A stretch of 6,500 bases of DNA from an uncultured Oscillospiraceae bacterium (GTDB taxonomy: Bacteria; Bacillota_A; Clostridia; Oscillospirales; Acutalibacteraceae). The stretch spans positions 1 through 6,500 of the forward strand of contig USGR01000053.1 of NCBI GenBank assembly GCA_900554165.1, read 5' to 3'. The notes under the pieces are model-generated. The model worked only from the letters and a program-made list of their open reading frames with translations, was not told the DNA's origin and made no database searches. Below are positions 1-4,179 of the stretch, in pieces. Every line of letters starts with the position of its first letter. Positions within the stretch are counted from its first letter, which is position 1. Position numbers and translations under genes: made by a program.

Positions 1-391
1 AGTCAACCTGCCTAAAATGATATTTCTTAACCAGCCAAATTATCCAATTAATTACTTCTTCTTCATCTAATTCTTTACATCTCTCTTCTCCAGGAATCCA
101 ACTTTCAAAACAATAAATACATTTAAAATTACATCTCATTGTCATCATAAGTGTGATGTTCAGCCTGGTAGTCTGATACACCATAGAGTTCATTAGATAT
201 TGTATATTTTGATTATCCGCAACATCATCTTTGACGAGAAAGTCAGAGAGTTGACGTTCTAAAAGTTTCGAAGAGTGTATGGATCGAACGTTCAAAGAAT
301 TGGGGATTACCCTCATACGCTTATTTAAAGTGTTGAATAGAATTGTTTTATCAGAATCTTTACAAAACACTGTGAATCTCGAGTATTTCAT
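1..391 (-). CDS. Radical SAM peptide maturase, N-terminal part (runs off window)
   Basis: Only the first 130 residues are in the window; the frame is open through position 1. Residues 87-94 read CNFKCIYC, the CX3CX2C motif whose three Cys (87, 91, 94) bind the [4Fe-4S] cluster that cleaves S-adenosylmethionine. FE follows, as in many SPASM-type RiPP maturases (CNFxCxYCxE). The ~80 residues before it contain ILFNTLN (17-23), resembling the 'YNTLTG'-like N-terminal segment common in these maturases. ATG at 389-391 has a strong GGGGG Shine-Dalgarno about 7 nt upstream. It is the last visible gene of the RiPP operon, 130 nt after the precursor stop and separated from it by a strong hairpin. It would modify the precursor encoded at 522-638, probably at Cys or neighbouring residues. 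The chemistry (sactionine, ranthionine, splicing or other) cannot be told without the C-terminal SPASM region. The fold is certain; the RiPP role is a strong inference from the neighbours. Confidence 0.9.
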   Translation of the reverse strand, partial: MKYSRFTVFCKDSDKTILFNTLNKRMRVIPNSLNVRSIHSSKLLERQLSDFLVKDDVADNQNIQYLMNSMVYQTTRLNITLMMTMRCNFKCIYCFESWIPGEERCKELDEEEVINWIIWLVKKYHFRQVD

Positions 392-424
392 TTGCTAATC
401 CCCCGTATAAAATCTTTTATATAA

Positions 425-438
425 ATCCTTATCAGGAT
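425..438. repeat. Short inverted repeat before the radical SAM gene
   Basis: ATCCT and AGGAT are 5-base arms around a 4-base loop, in the gap just upstream of the radical SAM start. It is short and may be chance; it could add structure to the mRNA between the large hairpin and the start codon. Confidence 0.2.
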
Positions 439-446
439 AGAATTAC

Positions 447-491
447 ATGATCTATGCGAAAGCCATAGAATACAACTTTCGCATAGATCAT
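447..491 (-). terminator. Perfect 16-bp hairpin between precursor and maturase genes
   Basis: Arms at 447-462 and 476-491 (ATGATCTATGCGAAAG and its exact complement) flank a 13-nt loop. It lies 30 nt after the precursor stop codon. There is no U-tract on the minus-strand side (the RNA continues GUAAUUCUAUCC). It is therefore more likely a leaky terminator, or a 3' structure that protects and processes the precursor mRNA, than a full intrinsic terminator. Such an element usually makes precursor transcripts exceed maturase transcripts. The hairpin is seen directly; its role is inferred. Confidence 0.75.
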
Positions 492-494
492 TGA

Positions 495-509
495 CTGCTA
501 CAATAGCAG
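495..509 (-). repeat. Small hairpin after the precursor stop
   Basis: CTGCTA (495-500), CAA loop, TAGCAG (504-509): a 6-bp stem with a 3-nt loop, 12 nt after the precursor stop codon and just before the 16-bp hairpin. Together they form a tandem stem-loop block at the 3' side of the precursor gene. Confidence 0.45.
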
Positions 510-521
510 CCTTGTCTTTGC

Positions 522-638
522 TTAACCACATCGCTGGCCATGGGCACAGCAAGATGATGCCATTGCGCCGTAATAAGCTTCGCCCAGTTCCTCATTGGTC
601 AAAACAAGAACTATAGGAGCTATATATGTTTTCTTCAT
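522..638 (-). CDS. RiPP precursor peptide, 38 aa, Cys-containing core
   Basis: A 38-codon gene with a near-perfect AAAGGAGGTG Shine-Dalgarno 8 nt before ATG (636-638), stop TAA at 522-524. The N-terminal half (MKKTYIAPIVLVLTNEELGE) looks like a RiPP leader: a KKxYxxP opening, a hydrophobic IVLVL patch and an acidic EELGE end. YxxP-type leaders are docking sites for PqqD-like recognition domains in several RiPP classes. The C-terminal half holds AYYG and then ASSCCAHGQRCG, with Cys at 30, 31 and 37. It has no transmembrane segment. It sits between the PqqD-like gene and the radical SAM gene, the usual place for the substrate of both. The leader/core border is not certain; it may lie after GEAYYG or near GAMA. 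I recognise no exact family. It weakly recalls short clostridial Cys-containing precursors with a K-x-Y-x-x-P start. Alternative: an unrelated small protein, unlikely given the context. Confidence 0.85.
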   Translation of the reverse strand: MKKTYIAPIVLVLTNEELGEAYYGAMASSCCAHGQRCG

Positions 639-671
639 ACAAAACACCTCCTTTCAATTTTGCCAAAACAC

Positions 672-694
672 TTTAATCTGTTAAATCGATTAAA
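672..694. repeat. Inverted repeat in the precursor leader region
   Basis: TTTAATC (672-678) and GATTAAA (688-694) around a 9-nt loop, about 25 nt upstream of the precursor Shine-Dalgarno. It could be an operator or an RNA stem; the arms are AT-rich, so chance is possible. Confidence 0.3.
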
Positions 695-713
695 ATATTT
701 GACATATTTATAA

Positions 714-752
714 TAATTTAATGTATATCCTCTACAGATATCCATTAAATTA
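714..752 (-). terminator. 16-nt inverted repeat between pqqD-like and precursor genes
   Basis: Arms at 714-729 and 737-752 match at 15 of 16 positions with a 7-nt loop, and begin directly after the TAA (753-755) of the PqqD-like gene. No T-tract follows on the minus strand. It may act as a weak terminator, mRNA 3' end stabiliser or processing site that isolates the precursor message from the upstream gene. Confidence 0.6.
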
Positions 753-1040
753 TTATTTTTTGCTTGTTTTTACTATGATGCTTTCTAAAACAAGCGTATT
801 TAAACAGTTCTCAACATCTTGCAAACAAGTATCAAAATCAACTTCATATCCATTCATAATTGCTTCTACCAAATCTTTTACCGTATTTTTTCCGTCGCAC
901 AAATTAAATATGTCAACCGCTGTATTTGAAAGATACACGCCTTTGCCAGTCGTATCTGACTCGCTCATTAAAAGATAAGAGCCATCAACTTCCTCTATAA
1001 TAAGATCATCATTTTTCTTAAAAATCGCTGTCTGTTCCAT
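753..1040 (-). CDS. PqqD-like RiPP recognition element (RRE) protein
   Basis: A 95-residue free-standing PqqD-family protein. Visible family hallmarks are the N-terminal beta segments (DDLIIEEVDGSYLLM), the LSNTAVDIFNLCDGKNTV stretch at about 37-54, where PqqD proteins have 'N-t-a-x-x-I-w-x-l-x-D-G-x-x-T-v', and a helical C-terminus with DVENCLNTLV followed by a short hydrophobic strand (IIVK). PqqD proteins bind the leader of a precursor peptide and present it to a radical SAM enzyme; in PQQ synthesis the pair is PqqD/PqqE. The length fits a single RRE domain with nothing fused. ATG at 1038-1040 is preceded by AAAAGGAG at a spacing of 7 nt. It is the first gene of the visible cluster, 114 nt before the precursor. 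It also has three Cys of unclear meaning (48, 77 and 83). Family assignment is confident; the pairing with the peptide at 522-638 is inferred from position. Confidence 0.88.
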   Translation of the reverse strand: MEQTAIFKKNDDLIIEEVDGSYLLMSESDTTGKGVYLSNTAVDIFNLCDGKNTVKDLVEAIMNGYEVDFDTCLQDVENCLNTLVLESIIVKTSKK

Positions 1041-1157
1041 AATAATTCTCCTTTTGAATAATTTTGTAGCTTTAAATGTCTATTACAACGAACTTTCCAA
1101 CTTCCTCCTTTCGGCAAACCTAAGATTTAAATCATACTTAATATTTACTCGAAGGCA
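1041..1157 (-). promoter_or_regulatory. Gap before pqqD-like gene; weak second promoter possible
   Basis: On the minus strand TTGCCT (1153-1158) and TATGAT (1131-1136) are 16 nt apart and could form a second promoter just after the leader terminator. An AAAGGAGG sequence at 1104-1111 has no start codon at a usable distance. If the promoter is real, the PqqD-like gene would not depend on read-through of the terminator. Confidence 0.25.
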
Positions 1158-1201
1158 AAAAGCGACACAAGGCAAAGCTAAATACTGCGGCCCGTGTCGC
1201 T
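1157..1201 (-). terminator. Intrinsic terminator / attenuator in the RiPP operon leader
   Basis: Minus-strand RNA: AGCGACAC (1201-1194), an apical part with further GGC/GCC pairing, GTGTCGCU (1168-1161), then a UUUU run (1160-1157). The 8-bp stem plus U-tract fits a rho-independent terminator. It lies ~160 nt downstream of the predicted start of transcription and ~117 nt before the PqqD-like gene, inside the apparent operon leader. It could be an attenuator for the RiPP genes or the end of a separate ~200-nt small RNA. Confidence 0.65.
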
Positions 1202-1291
1202 CGTAAATCTTATAGAAAATGAACAGAATAAACCCAAGAAACTATAGCTATCATTATATGATAAAATTTGAACATATTTTTGACGTCCCAT
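1178..1291 (-). other. Possible 37-aa leader ORF in the RiPP operon leader
   Basis: ATG (1289-1291) opens a 37-codon frame rich in Ser (7) and Phe (5), ending at a TAG (1178-1180) inside the loop of the terminator hairpin. A weak AAGGA lies 11 nt before the ATG. A ribosome reaching this stop would cover the hairpin, as in translational attenuation. No family resemblance is seen. It may also be chance in an AT-rich leader. Confidence 0.25.
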
Positions 1292-1361
1292 TTGTTTTCA
1301 CGTCCTTTTATCTATTTTGTTCATCTCTCCTTAAAATATTGCGTGAAATATATTTACTGTT

Positions 1362-1378
1362 TGTGATATACTATCACA
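1362..1378. promoter_or_regulatory. Operator-like dyad over the -10 box
   Basis: TGTGATA-tac-TATCACA is a perfect 7-bp inverted repeat overlapping the -10 element, an ideal place for a repressor. The pattern TGTGA-N7-TCACA fits the general TGTNAN7TNACA shape of TnrA/GlnR nitrogen regulators. It is one base too wide for a CRP/FNR site (N6). The regulator itself is not in the window. Confidence 0.5.
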
Positions 1379-1396
1379 TATTTTTTTAAATGTCAA
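1368..1396 (-). promoter_or_regulatory. Sigma-A-type promoter of the RiPP cluster
   Basis: On the minus strand TTGACA (1391-1396) matches the -35 consensus exactly and is followed after 17 nt by TAGTAT (1368-1373, 5 of 6 for the -10). Transcription would start near 1361 and run toward the PqqD-like gene. It is the only strong promoter visible upstream of the cluster. Confidence 0.7.
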
Positions 1397-1530
1397 CAAT
1401 TATTTTAAAAGTTATGCTTATATATAAATTTTTATTATATATTTTGTCTAATCTTTATGTCGCAATTTCATTCTATCAAAAAACTATTAATTTGCACCAT
1501 ATTTGTAAATCCAATCGTATAAATATATTG

Positions 1531-1547
1531 TGTGAATATATTTCACA
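1531..1547. promoter_or_regulatory. Second TGTGA-N7-TCACA dyad upstream of the promoter
   Basis: TGTGAATATATTTCACA has the same TGTGA-N7-TCACA layout as the dyad at 1362-1378. It lies about 169 bp farther upstream of the RiPP promoter and next to the left edge of the pseudogene region. It may be a distal operator for the same regulator. It also resembles Rex-type sites, but the spacing between half sites is one base short of that consensus. Confidence 0.35.
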
Positions 1548-1677
1548 AGAAAAGCCGTAAATCCTCCGATATCTACGATAATTACCGTGGAAATCTGCTG
1601 GGACTTCTAAAGAAAGACGGTGATAGCCGCTACGTAGAGGCCTGAGAGAAGCACTAGGCTTCATTAATAAGGATTGA
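1547..1677 (+). pseudogene. C-terminal remnant of an unidentified gene
   Basis: Without any start codon, frame 1547-1642 encodes SSDIYDNYRGNLLGLL, then a KKDGDSRYVE stretch, and stops at TGA. Moving one frame at about 1637-1640 continues as LREALGFINKD and ends at TGA 1675-1677. Together the two read like one amphipathic, charged C-terminus, so this is probably a truncated and frameshifted gene end. I do not recognise the family. Codon use and base composition are unlike the AT-rich RiPP region just to its left, and a broken TspO gene follows on the same strand. Confidence 0.4.
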
Positions 1678-1811
1678 AATACATCTACATCGTCCTGTCC
1701 AGAGGATTTTCTGAAATTCATTTATTTTGCCGGCAACAACAGTCTCAATTTGTTAGAGCATTTTCCCTGCCGCGGAGTGAGAGCAGCATCCATACTATAT
1801 TGGGAAATACA

Positions 1812-2241
1812 GTGCAAAAACGGATTGCCTGTCTTGCCATGCCGCTTGCCGTTGACAGACTTTCCGCCCTGCTAACCTGCAGCAGTATGAATCAGTTCGA
1901 GGCGCTCAACAAATCTGCCTTTATCCCCGTCGGGATGGCTGTTCACGGTTGTTTGGACGATCCTGTTTGTTCTGTCTGGAAGTATCGAGGGAGCCAAGTC
2001 AGACAGCTTTGACCGTTTACGGCGCCCAGCTCCTTTTTAATTTTGTATGGCCGATCTCTCTTTTTCAGTCTGGCACAATACTGTTTGCCTTTATCTGGCC
2101 CGTGATTTTGTTACTTCTCATCTTAATTACGACCGTCCTGTTTTATCGGATATACAAACCAGCGGGGCATCTCATGCTGTCATATCTTATATGGGCAACC
2201 TTTGCGAGATATCTGAATTTTCCATTTATCTGTTGAATTAA
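1812..2241 (+). pseudogene. TspO/MBR family membrane protein, broken by three frameshifts
   Basis: TspO is a five-helix membrane protein that binds tetrapyrroles. The pieces appear in family order in three frames. VQKRIACLAMPLAVDRLSALLT and SSMNQFEALNK run from 1812. A shift near 1915 gives PLSPSGWLFTVVWTILFVLSG, the PPxWxFxxVWxxLY core of helix 2. A shift near 1995-2005 gives ALTVYGAQLLFNFVWPI, the family's QLxLNxxW region, and a long hydrophobic stretch with LSYLIWATFARYLNF. A third shift near 2222 restores the typical IYLLN end and TAA. The total span (about 143 codons) is close to the 150-160 of the family, so the gene is complete but decayed. The GTG start at 1812 is a guess. Several conserved residues are also altered, for example PPLSPP reads PLSPS. 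It cannot make an intact protein as read. Confidence 0.8.
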
Positions 2242-2394
2242 CGGCCGGCTCTCTCAGAGAACGAAATAGGCAGATAACCGGCATGAAATTGGCACGGTTT
2301 TGCGATTGTGGCATAAATCCTCCCATGATAAAATGAGTATGCTGAAAATTGTATCAAGGAGCCAGAAAAGGCAGTATTCAAATTTGCATGCCTC
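2242..2394. other. Gap between TspO and transposase remnants
   Basis: No gene is visible. On the minus strand, shortly past the transposase stop, RHANL (about 2379-2393) and a WLL-DT-like stretch can be read in shifted frames. They match the order of IS200 transposase C-terminal residues (RHANLKY...FW...DTVG), so decayed tnpA sequence probably extends to about 2340. Confidence 0.35.
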
Positions 2395-2632
2395 TCAACT
2401 TCCCCTTTTGAGATATCCCATAACGGCTGACATGCTGTACTTCTGAGGAATGCTTACTAAAATATATACATGATCTGGCATCAGATTTTCTGCCTCTTTC
2501 CACTTACACAAATCTTTAATGATCTGCTGTGTATCTTTACTCAACTCATAGTATATTATTTCCCTTCTGTATTTGAGGATGAATACCAGATGATACTTGC
2601 GCATATATTTTGTGTGCTAAACTATTTGCCAT
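2395..2632 (-). pseudogene. tnpA: IS200-type transposase tnpA, decayed
   Basis: IS200 TnpA is a Y1 HUH single-strand transposase of ~150 residues. The remnant opens with MANSLAH at 2632, the usual IS200 start. It then needs a frame correction (two bases seem lost near 2612) to continue as MRKYHLVFILKYRREIIYY, the family's KYHxVFxPKYRRK signature. Later comes LMPDHVYILVSIPQKYS and then MGYLK, ending early at TGA 2395-2397. The HUH motif reads HVY instead of HVH, so the second metal-binding His is gone. The segment before MPDHV appears about four residues short. The C-terminal third with the catalytic Tyr helix is missing or scrambled. Certainly inactive. Confidence 0.85.
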
Positions 2633-2699
2633 AAGGAACATCCTTTCTGCTTTTTATCTGGTTGCTTGAACACTCAGCAGCATACCGGAAATTATGTTC

Positions 2700-2790
2700 C
2701 TTTGCTTAAGATTTAACCTCGCCCGCTTAGCGAGTAGCTTTTCAACGTCAGCCGTTGCCTGCCGTTCCACTGCTAAAGCATTAGTAAATA
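2700..2790. mobile_element. IS200 end structures upstream of the tnpA remnant
   Basis: Two stem-loops follow one another: CTCGC (2718-2722)/GCGAG (2730-2734) and CAACG (2743-2747)/CGTTG (2753-2757). IS200 elements carry such subterminal hairpins and a structured 5' leader in front of tnpA instead of terminal inverted repeats. The position, ~90-130 nt upstream of the transposase start, fits. The exact end of the element cannot be set. Confidence 0.5.
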
Positions 2791-2812
2791 AGCGCAGTCT
2801 TATGACTGCGCT
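2791..2812. terminator. Perfect 9-bp hairpin at the end of the minus-strand genes
   Basis: AGCGCAGTC-TTAT-GACTGCGCT is a GC-rich 9-bp stem with a tetraloop. On the minus strand it is followed by a loose T-rich run (TATTTA), on the plus strand by TGTTATATT. It sits 41 nt past the original stop of the nucleotidyltransferase gene and likely ends the minus-strand transcript, possibly in both directions. Confidence 0.6.
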
Positions 2813-2853
2813 TGTTATATTGATTAATTGATTTTGCTTTGCAGATAGCCGTT

Positions 2854-3193
2854 TCAGGCACTAAGTACGACCCCTCGTTATGGATGTTGCGGTAATATGG
2901 CAGATCGTCCTTATACGTCATGAAATCCATATAAGGAATTCGCTCGGCGATACCATGACTCCATACTCTAAATCCAAATCTGAGGCGGTTTTAACGACGC
3001 TGCGCATGTAACCTGATAATTCCTCGCGCGGACAGTCCACAATGCCTACAATGTCGATATCCGACTCGTCGTTATAATCGCCGCGCGCATAGGAGCCGTA
3101 TAAAATTACCTGCTTTAGCTTTTCGCCGAATATCTCTTTATACCTTGCCGCCATAACGGACGTTATCTTTTGCAGCTCAGACTTTGTACACAT
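2854..3193 (-). pseudogene. MNT-type nucleotidyltransferase, two frameshifts
   Basis: ATG at 3191-3193 has AAAGGAG 8 nt upstream and its own promoter. Residues 33-47 are GSYARGDYNDESDID, an exact GSX10DXD motif of minimal nucleotidyltransferases such as the MntA antitoxins, which AMPylate HEPN toxins. The first frame ends at TGA 2918-2920 after SPSEFLIWIS. Shifting near 2940-2946 restores RIPYMDFMTYKDDLPYYRNI, the usual C-terminal sequence. A second shift at the CCCC run 2871-2874 gives EGVVLSA and TGA 2854-2856. The expected length is ~114 residues. A longer upstream ATG in the same frame (3256) lies within the promoter and is less likely. The catalytic N-terminal domain is intact, so a truncated 91-residue protein might still be made. 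No HEPN partner follows; an IS200 remnant lies there instead. The shifts could also be assembly errors. Confidence 0.75.
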
Positions 3194-3227
3194 TGTGCTC
3201 ACTCCTTTTCCGATGATTTTCATGTAT

Positions 3228-3256
3228 AGTATACCACAATGCAATTCTGATATCAA
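3228..3256 (-). promoter_or_regulatory. Promoter of the nucleotidyltransferase gene
   Basis: On the minus strand TTGATA (3251-3256), 17 nt, TATACT (3228-3233), with a TGn extension before the -10. It lies just after the DUF2786 stop codon and 35 nt before the ATG, so this gene is transcribed independently. GTATACTATAC across the -10 is a small palindrome that could be an autoregulatory operator. Confidence 0.6.
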
Positions 3257-3265
3257 TTCAGCGAC

Positions 3266-3931
3266 TCATGCGTCCTTCAGCCTCTCACGCGGCGAATACT
3301 CATAGCCTTCTTTTCGTCCGGCCAGCCTGAAACGCGCTGCGTCAGGGTCTATGCCATAGCTTACCCTTGTATTTTGGGCAAATGACCGTAATTTGTCATT
3401 TACTTCCTTTGGCGTTATCAGAACGAGCCCATACTCCTGATTTGCTTCATTCTGCTCAGCAATGGCCTGATTTAGCCCTTCTGCAAAGCCGATACCATAC
3501 GCCTTGCCTCGCTGTGTTATTTCTGCCGCGGAATTTTCATTTTTAAGCCGCCGCTTTATCTCGCTTATGCGGCCGCATACATGCTCGTACGCATATGTTA
3601 TCAGCTTTTTGCATACCTCAGTATCTTCCTTAAAGCCTACTATTCCTATCTGCATGGTTTTCTTTCTGTACATACGGTTTGAATAAGATTTGCAGCAACA
3701 GCTTTCGGCTATGACCCTTGCAAGCTTTAAAACCCAGATGCTGCTGCGCGCAGTGTAATATATGTCTAAAAGCTCTGTGACGACCTCAGAGGACTTTATG
3801 TCGATATCGCGCTCTGTCAGCTTATGTCGGGCCATGAGCTCTCTTGCTTTTGAAAGCGCCGCTATTGCCTCGTTGTCGTTGGGACTATCAGCCAACGCCA
3901 GCAGCTTCCTTATTTTATCCTTTATATCCAT
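3266..3931 (-). CDS. DUF2786 domain-containing protein
   Basis: 221 residues. The N-terminus (about 1-43: IRKLLALADSPNDNEAIAAL, then KARELMARHKLTERDID) is the DUF2786 signature, a short helical domain of unknown function found mainly in phages and mobile elements. The middle part (about 55-150) begins with WVLKLARVIAESCCCKSY and continues with IGIVGFKEDTEVCKKLITYAYEHV, the region usually following DUF2786. It ends with basic, Arg-rich sequence. No signal peptide or membrane segment, so cytoplasmic. The ATG at 3929-3931 has AGGTG 5 nt upstream and an extended -10 promoter close by. It is the last gene of the DNA-metabolism group. The molecular function is unknown; DNA binding or a helper role in replication or restriction evasion would be guesses. 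Confidence 0.85.
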   Translation of the reverse strand: MDIKDKIRKLLALADSPNDNEAIAALSKARELMARHKLTERDIDIKSSEVVTELLDIYYTARSSIWVLKLARVIAESCCCKSYSNRMYRKKTMQIGIVGFKEDTEVCKKLITYAYEHVCGRISEIKRRLKNENSAAEITQRGKAYGIGFAEGLNQAIAEQNEANQEYGLVLITPKEVNDKLRSFAQNTRVSYGIDPDAARFRLAGRKEGYEYSPRERLKDA

Positions 3932-3948
3932 ATTTTCACCTATCTTTT

Positions 3949-3957
3949 ATTATATCA
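3949..3957 (-). promoter_or_regulatory. Possible extended -10 promoter for the DUF2786 gene
   Basis: TGATATAAT on the minus strand matches the extended -10 TGnTATAAT exactly; no good -35 is seen. Transcription would start only ~10 nt before the ATG. The gene may instead be read only from the upstream operon. Confidence 0.35.
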
Positions 3958-3983
3958 TATTCTCCTTTATAATTTGGCTTTTA

Positions 3984-4142
3984 TTACGATATCTTTGTTG
4001 CGGTAAAACTGAGATAATCGAAAATATCATCAGTATTTAACTCATCATATGTATCTAAGCCGTCTACTTTTGAAATCTCAATATCCTTAAAGTGTATATT
4101 TTCGTCTAAATTAATATTTGACAGCGTACTGCTCTTTTGCAT
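3984..4142 (-). CDS. Small acidic hypothetical protein, 52 aa
   Basis: ATG at 4140-4142 follows AAAGGTG by 6 nt, 38 nt after the SSB stop. The frame is open farther upstream, but a longer start would overlap the SSB gene and has no ribosome site. The product is acidic (many Asp/Glu: DENIHFKDIEISKVDGLDTY, later DELNTDDIFDYL) with no Cys, no membrane segment and no recognisable domain. Position inside the replication operon suggests a small accessory protein of the element. It is conserved enough in layout to be called a gene, but no function can be given. Confidence 0.6.
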   Translation of the reverse strand: MQKSSTLSNINLDENIHFKDIEISKVDGLDTYDELNTDDIFDYLSFTATKIS

Positions 4143-4179
4143 ATTTAACACCTTTCTTAATTTACTTTTTTTCTTTGCA

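Noticed and set aside
721..978. 85-codon frame on the plus strand
   Set aside because: It lies antisense to the PqqD-like gene, has no ribosome site and its product shows no domain; a shadow frame.
1104..1111. AAAGGAGG on the minus strand as the start of a second precursor
   Set aside because: No ATG, GTG or TTG opens a frame of useful length at a suitable distance; the nearest TTG frames end after five codons or fewer.
1281..1313. GACGT/ACGTC repeat around 1282-1312 as a riboswitch or terminator
   Set aside because: Five-base arms with a 13-nt loop are too weak, and no riboswitch consensus is visible in the leader.
1362..1378. CRP/FNR binding site
   Set aside because: The half sites TGTGA and TCACA are 7 nt apart, whereas CRP/FNR proteins need 6.
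1476..1721. 81-codon frame on the minus strand
   Set aside because: No family resemblance and no ribosome site; it crosses the junction and is antisense to the plus-strand gene remnant, where a better reading exists.
2791..2812. Recombination or attachment site
   Set aside because: The perfect stem with a tetraloop at the end of a gene is better explained as a terminator, and no matching direct repeat was found elsewhere in the window.
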